From Mixophyes australis (lineage: Eukaryota > Chordata > Amphibia > Anura > Limnodynastidae): DNA of 64,000 bases. Under the pieces are notes generated by a model. That model searched no databases and was not told the DNA's origin. It saw nothing but the letters and a program-made list of their open reading frames with translations. Positions 46,596 to 58,300 of this stretch are shown in pieces. Position 1 is the first letter of the stretch. Each line of letters opens with the position of its first letter. The stretch is from NCBI GenBank assembly GCA_036250195.1, contig JAVHZZ010000007.1, positions 159,354,399-159,418,398 of the forward strand, in the 5' to 3' direction. The position numbers were made by a program, and so were the translations under genes.

Positions 46596-47096
46596 CAGTA
46601 TGTGGAAACACAAAGCCGCTGGATTGTAAATTGAGGTAAATACAATGTTCTGATATTATAATATTAGGCAGAGAGTATATAATTACTAGGCGGACCTTAT
46701 AACGAGACATAACCCACAGACTTTACTTTCGTTCTGTATAAACCGGATGTGACCCCATGAATGAAGATCTGGAATAATAATAATAATAATAATAATAATA
46801 GTGGGTTCAGTGGTCGGTATAGAGGCTGCTTCTGTCCCAGTAAAACGTCTTCTATACCAATAAGTCAGTTATTTATCATCCAATAACAACATTTACAAAA
46901 CATCCAGTATTTACCCCAAACCGGCCCCTGCTCATTACCAACTGTCCCTAATTCCTCGGGATAGTCACAGAATTGTCCCTATTTAACGTACTGACCAACT
47001 GCACAATACAATCTCTATTTCCTGCTTGCTGGATGTAACTCCCATTTATTACCATTCTCTGTGATTTATAACAATATTTATTGGGGTAAAGTATTG
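46593..47096. other. Complex sequence near the EN1 donor; short (AAT)n
   Basis: (AAT)n at 46774-46800. The remainder is non-repetitive intronic DNA. Confidence 0.5.
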
Positions 47097-47166
47097 TGAG
47101 TCCCGATTATCACATGCAGAGCACATGGATGTGAGTCCCGATTATCACATGCAGAGCACATGGATG
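47097..47166. repeat. 35-bp tandem duplication
   Basis: TGAGTCCCGATTATCACATG + CAGAGCACATGGATG occurs twice exactly, with the start of a third, 35-40 bp inside the intron from the EN1 donor. Confidence 0.95.
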
Positions 47167-47200
47167 TGAGTCCGGGTTAGGAAGAATTAGAAATCGGGAC

Positions 47201-47207
47201 ACTTACC
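47201..47207 (-). other. EN1: EN1 exon 1 splice donor
   Basis: The minus strand reads TCCTCAG|GTAAGT, with the exon ending at 47207 and GTAAGT at 47206-47201. It falls after the first base of the Gly codon that follows PSS, the phase expected for the engrailed intron. Confidence 0.93.
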
Positions 47208-47576
47208 TGAGGAGGGTCGGTCCGAGTAGCGGGTACAATACACCCACGCCGGCCACACCATAGGGTCGTTCTTGTGGGCTGGGGGGGAAGTGTTTTCCAC
47301 CAGGAGGAGCGCAGGATTGGGGTCACTCTCCTTAGAGCTTTCCGAGGTTGTATCAGAGTCCGGGCTGGGAGCGGGGTGACCCGGCCGGGTGTGGAGGGGG
47401 TTGACATTCTCTCGCCCGGGGGTCTCCTTTCTGCAGCCGAAGTCTGGACGAAGAATATTATCTATGAAAAAGTTGGTGGTCCGGTGTGGGGGGGCTCCTG
47501 GGTGCAGGGGGGGAGGGGAGACCCCGTTATCCGGGTCACTGGGGGCTCCGGGACTGTGCTCAGTCTGATCCTCCAT
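47207..47576 (-). CDS. EN1: Engrailed-1 homeobox protein, exon 1 coding part
   Basis: Transcriptional repressor of the engrailed family, acting in the nucleus in midbrain-hindbrain, limb and neural patterning. The 123 codons plus one base are intact. EH1, the Groucho/TLE-binding motif, is at residues 33-47 (TTNFFIDNILRPDFG); a Ser/Asp-rich stretch is at 71-85; the EH2 Pbx-binding segment WPAWVYCTRYSDRPSS is at 108-123. HRTTN...RPDFGC favours EN1 over EN2, whose motif usually reads HRITN...RPEFG. The start ATG at 47576 has G at -3 and G at +4; upstream in-frame codons carry no ATG nearby. Exon 1 is much shorter than in mammals because Ala/Gly/Pro/His-rich tracts are missing. The homeodomain (EH4) exon is not in the window. 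The intact frame and perfect donor argue against a pseudogene. Confidence 0.95.
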
Positions 47577-47728
47577 TGCGGCGCCCACCAGCCCCGGAGC
47601 CCACCCCAGCTGGGAGTCCCTTGGAGGAGTCAGCACCTACTGCACCCAATAATGTCAGCACCCCTCTCCTCACTAAAGAGCCCAATTCCTCATCACCCAC
47701 AAAACTGTCAGCTTTACATACAAGAGGG
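47577..47728 (-). other. EN1: EN1 5' leader, proximal part
   Basis: GC-rich sequence just upstream of the start codon, grading into the minisatellite. The transcription start is not determinable by eye. Confidence 0.6.
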
Positions 47729-47968
47729 TGCACCCCCTGATCTGGCTGTACCCCCTGATCTGCTGCACCCCTGACTTCAATATATCCCCTGATTTCCCTG
47801 CACCCCCTAATCTGGTGCACCCCTGATCTGGCTGTACCCCCTGATATTCCTGCACCCCCTAATCTGGTGCACCCCCTGATCTGCCTGTACCCCCTGATCT
47901 GGTGCACCCCCTAATCTGCCTGCACCCCCTGTCTTCTTGCACCCCCTGTCTTCCTGCACCCCTGGCTG
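47729..47968. repeat. 17-bp minisatellite in EN1 5' region, about 14 copies
   Basis: Plus-strand unit CCCCCTGATCTGGTGCA with variants (TAATCTG, TGTCTTC, GGCTGTA). It lies between the start codon and the presumed promoter, hence in the leader or core promoter of EN1. Minus-strand frames through it are by-products. Confidence 0.93.
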
Positions 47969-47999
47969 CGCCCCAGAAGCTGAGTGTAAGCGGGTGTGC

Positions 48000-48155
48000 G
48001 GGCTGGAGCTCCTCTCTCTCTCTCTGACTCTTTCTCTCCTTTTCTCTGCACTTTTTTTCCTCCAGCCGGAAGCATGTGAGACAGCTGCACGTGTGGGCGA
48101 CCAATAGGAAGCCTGGAATCTCCCTGATATTCCTGGGACTGACCAATCAAAGGGC
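48000..48155 (-). promoter_or_regulatory. Candidate EN1 promoter with two CCAAT boxes and adjoining E-boxes
   Basis: GACCAATCAA (48141-48150) and GACCAATAGG (48099-48108) are good NF-Y-type CCAAT boxes 42 bp apart. CAGCTG (48082-48087) and CACGTG (48088-48093) are contiguous E-boxes. A pyrimidine-rich stretch (purine-rich on the minus strand) follows at 48010-48063. The position, 430-570 bp upstream of the start codon at the edge of the CpG-rich region, fits a TATA-less developmental promoter. Function is inferred. Confidence 0.55.
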
Positions 48156-48199
48156 AGGGTTCTAGCTCCCTGTAATCCTGTCCCTGTAAATATCTATAT

Positions 48200-48950
48200 C
48201 ATATAATGCAACATAGTACACAGAATAAGATAATGCAACAAACACTTATATAATGCACCAATACACCACTTATATATAATATACTGCACCAATACATCAA
48301 ACACTTATATAATATAATGCACCAATACACCAAACACTTATATAATATAATGCACCAATACACCAAACACTTATATAATATAATGCACCAATAAATCAAA
48401 CACGTATATATAATATACTGCACTAATACACCACTTATATATAATATAATGCACCAATACACCAAACACTTATATAATATAATGCACCAATACACCAAAC
48501 ACTTATATAATATAATGCACTAATACACCACTTATATATAATATACTGCACTAATACACAACTTATATATAATATAATGCACCAATAAACTAACCACATA
48601 TATAATATAATGCACCAATATACCACTTATATATAATATAATGCACCAAAAAACGAAACACATATATAATATAATGCACTAATACACCAAACACTTATAT
48701 ATAATATGATGCACTGATACACCAAACACTTATATATAACATAATGCACCAATACACCAAACACTTATATATAATATAATTCACTAATACACCAACACTT
48801 ATATATAATATGATGCACTGATACACCAAACACTTATATATAATATAATTCACTAATACACCAAACACTTATATATAATATAATTCACTAATACACTAAA
48901 CACTTATACATGTAATGTAGTGCACCAATACACCAAACATTATAAATAAG
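48200..48950. repeat. 33-bp AT-rich minisatellite
   Basis: Unit AATATAATGCACCAATACAC + CAAACACTTATAT, 32-35 bp, about 22 copies. Minus-strand frames are repeat by-products. Confidence 0.95.
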
Positions 48951-49480
48951 ATAATAAAGCAATACAAATACTTTTATATAAAATAACAATGAATGTATAA
49001 ACTAAAAACTGAAATGTAATATTAAATACCATTCAATAATACACAAAACAGTTTTATATAATATACTTATATACTAATACACGCAGCGCTCATATGTACT
49101 ATTAAAAAGTAATACAGTAAAACACGCAATACTCATATATAAGATAATGCTCTAATACACTAAACAATTATAATATTATTTAGTAATGAATTCATACGTT
49201 AAAAGCGTGTGCGTAATATTATTCAATCATGCAATAATACACATAGCACCTATAAATAATATAAGATAATGAACTAATACACTAAGCATTCATATATAAT
49301 ATTGCACTATCATGCAATAATAAATGCAGCGTTTTATATAACATTATAAGGTAATGTGCTAATACACACAGAACTTATTTATAATATGCATTCAACAACA
49401 ACACCAGGCACACACAGACACATAAATATATATATAAATAACGCACACAGATACATTAAGCACATACAGAATATATGGCA
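48951..49480. repeat. Degenerate continuation of the 33-bp array
   Basis: Words such as 'ataatgcactaatacac' and 'actaatacac.cagc.cttatat' persist at irregular spacing. An older, decayed flank of the same minisatellite. Confidence 0.7.
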
Positions 49481-49913
49481 CTAATACAGGCAGCGCTACG
49501 TGTACAGAGATACCAAATTCTGACATTTAACTCTTTCTTCTCCAGCAGAACCACCACCCCCCCCGCACCCTTTCACTGCTGCAATGTAAATTCTCACGGA
49601 GTCTTGACAGGGACGCTGGGTATATAAATAAGTATTAATTCCATATATTACTGCTAGTAGCAGATTTTACATTACATTTAGTGTAATGTTACACAAAAGT
49701 TATATCTACGGCGTTAATTGATTATCATTCAACCACCGACCAGTCAGATAATACTAATAATGTCGATAATAAGATGTAGATGTAGATGTATATATATATA
49801 TATAGGAATATGTATCACCCGAGCTCAGTGTCAGCCGCACTAACTGTCATCTGATGTTATGGCTGAAATAAGGTTATATCACATTGGTGTGTTTACCCTC
49901 ATAAAATCTATAT
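49481..49913. other. Complex sequence without recognisable gene
   Basis: Contains a C8 run near 49556 and a short (TA)n at 49789-49802. No recognised frame. Confidence 0.5.

Positions 49914-49962
<49 letters not shown>
49914..49962. repeat. (TA)n microsatellite
   Basis: About 22 TA units. Confidence 0.97.
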
Positions 49963-49964
<2 letters not shown>

Positions 49965-50330
49965 TATACATCGTTCACCTTACAATACTACATTATACAC
50001 ATAACATTATACCCCGCTCCTTATATACTGAACATTATACATCTTACATTATGAGTCGTACATTATACCCCACTTATTATATAATGTACATTATACACCT
50101 TGCATTTAAATTGTTAATTATACTTCGTACTATATGTACTGTACATTATACCCCACTCATTATACACCGTACACTATGTACTGTACATTATACCCCTCTC
50201 ATTATACACCGTACACTATGTACTGTACATTATACCCCTCTCATTATACACCGTACACTATGTACTGTACATTATACCCCACTCATTATACTTCGTACAT
50301 TACATTTTGTACATTATACATCGTATATAA
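49963..50330. repeat. 42-bp minisatellite built from CATTATAC words
   Basis: Three to four good copies of TACATTATACCCCTCTCATT + ATACACCGTACACTATGTACTG (50140-50290) flanked by degenerate copies. 42 is a multiple of three, so a plus-strand frame of 196 codons persists through it. No gene is implied. Confidence 0.92.
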
Positions 50331-50638
50331 TACTGCGCTGCTTTGCACAGATTCTATTGGGAAGATTCATTACTTCAAGTAACAATAATTATAACAAGGG
50401 AAAAGTCTCTGGATCTCACAGCACCGGGTGTCCCCGGCCCGTAGTATAAAGTGTTCTCGAATTACAATAAGAACAGAGGATCTAGATCTACACCCAGAAC
50501 AATCCCTGATGCTGGTTTTGAATATGCCAAGTGGAGATTATATTTATGAAGGAGACTCTTAGTATCAGCAACTCATACATGTATAATTCCTGAATATTAC
50601 AATGTTCAATTACATGTGACTTGCCAACCTGTAGCCAA
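50331..50638. other. Complex sequence without recognisable gene
   Basis: Non-repetitive spacer, nothing recognised. Confidence 0.5.
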
Positions 50639-50790
50639 TACACACATACACACACAGATGTACACACACACATATACACACACACACACATACACAGATA
50701 TATACACACACATATACACACATACACACACAGATATACACACACACACATATACACACATACACACACAGATATACACACACACATATA

Positions 50791-50835
<45 letters not shown>

Positions 50836-50929
50836 AGATATACACACAGATATACACACACAGATATACACACACACATATACACACATACACACACAGA
50901 TATACACACACACATATACACACATACAC

Positions 50930-50976
<47 letters not shown>

Positions 50977-51055
50977 GATATACACACACATACACACACA
51001 GATATACACAAACACATATACACACATACACACACACACACAGATATACACACAG

Positions 51056-51098
<43 letters not shown>

Positions 51099-51140
51099 TA
51101 TACACACACACACACACAGATATACACACACACACATACA

Positions 51141-51171
<31 letters not shown>

Positions 51172-51204
51172 TATACACACACAGATATATACACACACAC
51201 ATAC

Positions 51205-51241
<37 letters not shown>

Positions 51242-51250
51242 ACACACATT
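50639..51250. repeat. (CA)n-rich array with TA interruptions
   Basis: About 610 bp of CA dinucleotides broken by 'gatatacacacaca' and 'catatacacacatac' phrases. Alternating purine-pyrimidine throughout, so Z-DNA-prone. Frames of Thr/His or Cys/Val are artefacts. Confidence 0.98.
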
Positions 51251-51464
51251 TAGTCGGTCCAGCTTATTATAAAATATATTACACTTATTCACGTCCTTTC
51301 CAACCTATCTTTGGTTTGTTTAATGATTATTTTCTGAAATGCTCCCATAGTTTGATAGTCAGATATAATTATAACTGTAATATGTATTAAGTCACCGAGA
51401 GCCCCCTCCCCATATAATGATCACTGCAATGTGTATTCAAACGCTGTCCCCTTCCAATATGTAA

Positions 51465-51570
51465 CCCCCCCATACACTGCCCCCCCTTACACTGACCCCC
51501 CCATACACTGACCCCCCCCCCATACACTGTCCCCCCCCATACACTGCCCCCCCATACACTGACCCCCCCG
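51465..51570. repeat. C-rich tandem repeat
   Basis: Unit CCCCCCATACACTGA with C-runs of 6-9, about 6 copies. Confidence 0.93.
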
Positions 51571-51599
51571 CATTACTGTGCGCTGAGAAGTGAAATCTT

Positions 51600-52025
51600 C
51601 ATCCCACAGGTAAATTGTAATTAGCCCCAGCAGGGGGCGGGGGGCTGTTATCTCTCCAGCAGGAGAAGGGCTGCGGCAGATAATTTATAGGATTTAATTA
51701 CTCTCCATTCCGCCTGATGAGCGCTGCGTCCATCACAGCCGCATTGTGCGCTCCATCCCGGCGCTGATAACGCAGAGCCGCGGCCGCACCAGTTACACAA
51801 ATGACTTTATTGACGGCTGCAGCCGGTGATTCATTTCCCTTTCATGTATCGGGAGCGGTAATGGGATGATAAATGGCCCTTTTATTCCAGCGCACAATGG
51901 ACCCTCCCAGCCCCTGGCCCCGAAATCCGTGTTAACCCTCTCTGTACTGGGACACAGCTGTAGTGTATGCGGGAGAGGGCCCCCGGGGGTCTCACTGGCA
52001 CCATAGCGGACCCTCAATCCACCTA
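51600..52025. promoter_or_regulatory. Candidate conserved regulatory element upstream of EN1
   Basis: A repeat-free, compositionally complex block among simple repeats, 3.5-4 kb upstream of the presumed promoter. It contains homeodomain-type TAATTA at 51618-51623 and 51695-51700, and AT-rich words inside GC-rich sequence ('gactttattgacggctgcag', 'gatgataaatggccctttta'). No coding potential. The texture resembles developmental enhancers, but no conservation comparison was made. Confidence 0.45.
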
Positions 52026-52103
52026 AACAGCTCAGCTGTCATCACCCCATTCTACAGACAGATACAGAGACCAGCAGATCAATAGTTACATTGTAGCACA
52101 GCA

Positions 52104-52166
52104 TAATACTACTACTACTACTAATAATACTACTACTACTAATAATAATAATAATAATAATAATAA
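52104..52166. repeat. (ACT)n/(AAT)n microsatellite
   Basis: ACT units pass into AAT units without a break. Confidence 0.95.
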
Positions 52167-52337
52167 CAGATACTTCGCCAGTCACCTCAATCTGCTCTTC
52201 AGCATTCAGGTTTGTGGAAGTGAATCCTGTCCCTATCTAGGGGGATCTCTGAGGAACAGAGTTATCAATGTTCAGGAGGCTGAGATATTATACAATCAAT
52301 TCTCCACCGTCCATAATCAGACAAATAATCTAGAACT

Positions 52338-52461
52338 GGATACAATGTTACTCTTTGCTGGACACAATGTTACTCTTTGCTGGATACAATGTTACTCTTT
52401 GCTGGATACTATGGTACACTTTGCTGGATACAATGTTACTCTTTGCTGGATACAATGTTAC
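52338..52461. repeat. 22-bp tandem repeat, about 5.5 copies
   Basis: Unit CTGGATACAATGTTACTCTT + TG with few changes. Confidence 0.95.
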
Positions 52462-53384
52462 ACTTTGCAGTCATCCAACAAGAATCACTCCGAGGGGAGA
52501 GACGCTCAGTTATCCGGGAGGTCACATAAGGCCCCAGAGTAACCGTCTATAAGGAAAACACTGGACAAGAGCAATGTTCATGGGGGATACTGAGAATTAA
52601 TACAAAGGTGCCCAAAAATAACCTTCCGCCTGTCTGTAAAGAACCTGGGGATACAGGAGGATATTCTTCAGAGAGGTTAAAATGAAAAACTAACTCATAA
52701 CAATAGAGCCAAATCCCAACCGATATGCACAGCGATGAGAGTGCTGCCATTTGGGGAATCTTGGAGGCATCAGGACGTCTCGTTATTGAGGGGACTGTTC
52801 TGGGTTGTTAACAATCAGATACATTTTAGGAACATTCCTTATACAGTTTGATGAGCGGAAGAGCTAAAAGTTGTTGTTGAAAACTACACTTTAAGAAGCT
52901 GAAACAAATCACACAGTAATTTCTTATGTTCAAAAACCAATTTGTAAATAAATTTATCAGTGTGAACTGGGAATAAAATATTTACAAATCAATATAACAA
53001 ATGTGATTGGTCCAATATTTTGAATAATTAAGCAAATTAATCTGTGGGATAATTGGTCATCTGTAATGACCAGAATGTGTCTCTCACAGGACAATGATCT
53101 AAACACTCCAGAAATGGAGGAGAAATGTTACATGCTAAACATATTCTGCAAATGATATAATATACCTGTTGCGTGTGCATCTGTATGTAGCTGGGTGTTT
53201 ATGGCTCTGTATCTCTGCATCTCTCCGGGGTCCTAAGGAAACGAGACCCTTAATCCCAGCATATGTCTGAACCATAAACCCAATTTACTCTACAAAACCA
53301 TCTAAAGTCCTAACAGATAAGAATTTACCTCAATTCCTACAAACATGAGAAAACCCCAAAGCAGCGTAAACTGTACAAGCGTAA
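52462..53384. other. Complex sequence without recognisable gene
   Basis: Non-repetitive DNA. No frame with a recognised domain. Confidence 0.5.
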
Positions 53385-53680
53385 GGGGCTGCCTGGGCTG
53401 GGGGGCAGGTGGTCTGCCTGGGCTGGGGGGCAGGGGGGGCTGCCTGGGCTGGGGGGCAGGGGGTCTGCCTGGGCTGGGGGGCAGGGGGGGCTGCCTGGGC
53501 TGGGGGGCAGGGGGTCTGCCTGGGCTGGGGGGCAGGGGGGGCTGCCTGGGCTGGGAGGCAGGGGGTCTGCCTGGGCTGGGGGGCAGGGGGGGCTGCCTGG
53601 GCTGGGGGGCAGGGGGTCTGCCTGGGCTGGGGGGCAGGGGGGCTGCCTGGGCTGGGGGGCAGGGGGGGCTACCTTGGGCT
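53385..53680. repeat. G-rich 25/26-bp minisatellite arranged as 51-bp dimers
   Basis: CTGCCTGGGCTGGGGGGCAG recurs every 25 or 26 bp alternately, because the linker alternates GGGGGT and GGGGGGG. About 11-12 monomers. Strong G-run density on the plus strand. Pro-rich minus-strand frames are artefacts. Confidence 0.96.
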
Positions 53681-55311
53681 GAGTCACTGGGCTACCTGCA
53701 TTTTTTTCCTTTAAAATGTTCCTAATAGGCTGCTTAGACAGGTCTCGCCCCCGACAAGTGGTTCTGTCCAAACACAGGTTTACGTTACCCTTCATTCTGC
53801 AAAACCAAACACAGCAGGGGCCCCCACAGACTGTTTGTCCCCAGGCCACAAAACGAGGGGTGGGAGACACTGCGTGGACCAACAGAGAGCTGATGGCTTC
53901 CTATTGGTCTACGCAGTCAGATGCGCGAGCATTGTGCGCAGTAAAGACTATTGCTGACCAAAATGAGACATAAACAATCAGTAGGAACAGGGAACACAGA
54001 GAACCCATCAGACAACGAGACGACTTTAAGGCCAGAAATCTGCTGCTGTCTGTTGGGTTATTTCCAGAGAATCTGCTCCTATAGTCATCAATGGGAAATA
54101 TCTACAGAGTTCCTGGACACAGTGCATGGCTGTAGTGCTCCATGTAATGTTAAGGAATCTGTTTCACAGTGATTGCATTTGTCCCTGCAGAAAGTGAACC
54201 CAGGAGCTGACAATCATGTTAGATTTTCAAGCGTCACTTTTTTCTAAAGTGATACTAAACTCCAGATACACAGATATTTGTCCCACATACTCATATTAAG
54301 GGAGATATATACAATAGATCTATAGTATATGATCAGTATATACTCTGGTTCTTCTCTTCAGCTCATGACATCTAGAAAGAGCCCCCCCCCTCTATATATC
54401 TGTTCCAATGACCCCCTCCCTACTGCACTGTGTTGTAGAATTACACTACTTTAATCGCTTGGTTTATCCCCATATTGTAATTAAAGTGGTTGTCCAGTTG
54501 TGGAAGCCCCCCCCCCCCATTGTTACCCCCCCCATGTAGCTCCCAGAACCCCAATTCCCACCCAGAGCTATATCACATTCCTCTAATATAGAGGTCGGGA
54601 TGGATGCAGGTAACAGGGGGATCCTGGGAGGGTCTTTTCCCTTATTGCTAGTGGGGGACAGGGGGTGATAGATCCGAAAGTGGAGAAACCCTTTAGGCAG
54701 CTCAGAGGGGGGTCCATGGCCGTGTGTAGTGTGTAATGTCTCTACTGTCAGGTTTAATATTTCAGTTACAGAATTTTCAGATGTCTGTAGGGAGCATCAG
54801 CATTTATACTTCCTCAGAATAGGAGGAAAAAGCTTTGCTCCCCTTCTGAGTTTTGGGGACATCTCCTAGTTTGCCCTTATCCTCCTGAAGTTCAGGCCAG
54901 ACACAATTCTGATTTTGTGGTCTTGCAATAAGCACAAGAAATGCACCTATGAAAATTGTTCATACAAAATGTTTGTAAATCTACAAAGCTGCCACATTTG
55001 AAGGAAACGGCGCCATCTTGAAGCAAACAGGAAACGCAAAGTGAGAACGTAGCAATGGCATAAAATACACAAAACCGCTTTGATGCTGCACTGACCCCTA
55101 CTGACTCAGATCAGCTCAATCTTCTCATTAACCCTTGCTGGCTGCTCGCAAATAACAAGACCTAATATTGTGCAGTAGAGACGGAGAGAGCAAGAATAAC
55201 TCCAGACAGCAGAAACATGTTCCTACAGACACGTGAGCGACAAACAGGAGAGCGTGGAAAGGAAAATCTGATGTAGCAAATATTACTGCTAACCAGGCAG
55301 ATCACATATTA
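53681..55311. other. Complex sequence without recognisable gene; C-runs
   Basis: Includes C9-C13 runs near 54383 and 54507-54520. At 53895-53909 the minus strand carries GACCAATAGGAAGCC, identical to 48099-48113 in the EN1 promoter candidate. No recognised frame. Confidence 0.5.
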
Positions 55312-58300
55312 CCTTTATTTGTGAAGAAGAGGTCTAAGCATGTAAACAAGAGGTCTAAATATATAGAGAAGATGTCTAAACATGTGAAGGAAAGTTCTGA
55401 GTATGTAAAGTACAGGTCTATACATGTAAAGAAGAGTTCTAAGCATGTAAATAGAGGTGTATTCATGTAAAAAAAATATAAACATGTGAAGAAAAGTTCT
55501 ATACATGTAAGGAAAGTGGCTAACAAGAGTTATAAGCATGTAAAGAAGAGGTGTAAGCATGTGAAGAAGACTATACATGCAAATAAGAGTTGTTACTATG
55601 TTAGGAAGATGTGAAGTTGGGAAGAAAACTAAACATTTAAAGAAGAATTCTTAGCATGTAAAAAATAGTTGTAAGCATGTAAAGATGAATAAATATGTAA
55701 AGAAGAGTTCCTAGCTTGTAAATAAGCGTTATAAGCATGTAAAGAAGAGGTGTAAGCATTTAAAGATGAGTTAACATGTAAAGAAGAGTTATAAGCATGT
55801 AAAGAGGAAGTGTAAGCATGTAAAGAAGACTAAAATGTAAAGAAGTGGCTTTAGTATGTAAAGAAGTGTTCCAAACACGTAAAGAAGAGGTGTAAGCATG
55901 TAAACAAGACTAAACATGTAAATGAGAATTCTTAACAAGCACAGAAGCGTTCTTCGCATGTAAAGAAGAGGTGTAAGCATGTAAAGAAGGCTAAATGTGT
56001 AAAGAAGACTTCTTAGCATTTATCAAAGAATTATAAGCATGTAAAGAAGAGGTGTAACCATGTGAAGAAGACTAGGTATGTAAAGAAAACATGTAAACAT
56101 GTGAAAAAGACTAAACATGTAAATGAGCGTTCTTACATTGTACAGAAGTGTTATTAGCATGTAAAAAAGATGTGAAGATTGTGAAGAATACTAAACATGC
56201 AATGAAGAGTTTTATGAATGCAAAGAAGAGGTGTAAGCATGTAAATATGACTAAACATGTGAAGAAGAGTACTTAGCATGTAAAGGAGAGGTGTAAGTAT
56301 GTGAAGAAGACTAAACATGAAAATAAGATTACTTAGCATGTAAAAAAGAGTTCAAAGCATGTAATTAAGAGGTGTAAGCATGTGAAAAAGACAAAACATG
56401 TAAAGAAGTGTTCTTAGTATGTAAAGAAGCATTCTAAGCATGTTAGGAAGATGTGTAAACATGTGAAGAAGTCTAAACATATAAAGAAGAGTTCTTAAGA
56501 TGGAAAGAAGAGTTCTAAGTATATAATGGAAAAAGGTCTAAGCATGTCAAGAAAACTAAGCATGTAAAGAAGAGTTGTTAGCATGTAAAGGAGCCTAAGT
56601 ATGTAAGAAAAATGTGTAAAAATGTGAAGAAGACTAAACATGTAAAGAAGAGTTCTTGGCATGTAAAGAAGAGGTGTAAGCATGTAAAGAAAACTAAGCA
56701 TGTAAAGAAGAGTTGTTAGCATGTAAAGAAGCATTCTAAGCATGTAAGAAAAAGGAGTAAACATATGAAGAAAACTAATCATGTAAAGAAGAGTTCTTAG
56801 CATGTAAAAAAGACTCCTAAGAATGTAAGGAAGAGGTGTAAGCATAATAAGAAGACTAATCCTGTAAAGAAGAGTTGTTAGCATGTAAAGAAGAGTTCTT
56901 AGCATGTATAGACTAAGCATGTAAAGAACATGGGTAAGTAATTGAAAAAGATTAAACATGTACAGAAGAATTGTTAGCATGTAAAGAAGCATTCTAAGCA
57001 TGTAAGGAAGAGATGTAAACATGTGAACAAGACTAAACATGCAAAGAAGAGTTCACAGCATGTAACAACAAGTTCTTAGCATGTACAGAAGAGGTGTAGA
57101 GATCTTACCATATAATGATAATTTTTAGCATGTAAAGAAGAGGTGTAAGCATGTGAAGGAGACCAATCATGTAATGAAGAGTTCTTAGCATGCAACAATG
57201 AGTTCTTAGCATGTAAAGAAAAGTTATAAGCATCTGAAGAAGACTAAACATGTAACGAAAAGTTCTTAGAATGTAATGAAGAGTTCTTAGAATGTAGAAA
57301 AGAGGTGTAAGCATGTGAAGACTAAGCTTGTAAGGAAGAGGTGTAAGCATATGAAGAGCTCTAAGCATGCAAATAAGAGGGCATGTAAAGAACCATTCTA
57401 AGCATGTAAGCAAGAGGTGAAACCATGCAAAGAAGACTAAACATGTAAAAAATAGTTCTTAGGATGTAAAGAAGAGGTGTAAACATGTGAGAACTAAGCT
57501 TGTAAGGAAGAGGTGTAAGCATTTGAAGAAGATTAAACATGTAAAGAAGCATTTTAAGTATGTAAGGAAGAGATGTAAACATGTGAAGAAGACTAAACAT
57601 GTAAATTAGAGTTCTTAGCAGGTAATGACAAGTTCTTAACAAGTAAAGAAGAAGTGTAAGCATGTGAAAATGACTAAACATGTAAAGAAGATTTCTTAAG
57701 ATGTAAAGAAGAGATATTAGCATGTAATGAAGATTTCTAAGCATGTAATTAAGAGGCGTAAGCATTTTAAGAAGACTAATCATGTAGAGTTCTTAGCATG
57801 TATTTAAGAGTTCTTAACATGTAAGGAAGAGGTGTAATAATGTGAAGAAGAATAAACATGTAAACAAGAGTTTCAGCATATAAAAAAGACTAAACATGTA
57901 AAGAAGAGGTGTAAGCTTGTGAAGAAAACTAAGCATGTAAAGAAGCATTCTAAGCATGTAATAAAGTGATGTAAGCATGTAAAGAAAACTATACATGTAA
58001 AGAAGAGTTGTTTGTCATGTAAAGAAGAGATGTAAGCATGTGCGGAAGATGAAACATTTAAATAAGAGTTTTCAGCATGTATGGAAGCGTTAATGTATAG
58101 AAGAGGTGAAGCTTGTGAAGTATATTAAACATATAATGAAGATTCCTTAGCATGTAAAGAAGAGTTATAAGTATATAAAAAAAGAGGTGTATGCATGTAA
58201 AGAAAACTAAACATTAAATAAGAGTTCTTAGCAAGTAATTTAGAGGTGTAAGCATGTGAAAAAGACTAAACATGCAAAGAAGAGTTCTTAGCATGAAACA

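Noticed and set aside
47577..47636. Extending EN1 by 20 residues to an upstream in-frame start
   Set aside because: The codon at 47636-47634 is GTG, not ATG; the ATG at 47576 has a strong context and gives the expected start of the protein.
47560..48150. Minus-strand frames of 95-115 codons upstream of EN1 as upstream coding exons
   Set aside because: They run through the 17-bp minisatellite and the promoter-like pyrimidine tract; they reflect repeat frames, not conserved protein.
50488..51292. Frames of 210-253 codons rich in Cys/Val or Thr/His
   Set aside because: Products of the (CA)n array on both strands; no gene features.
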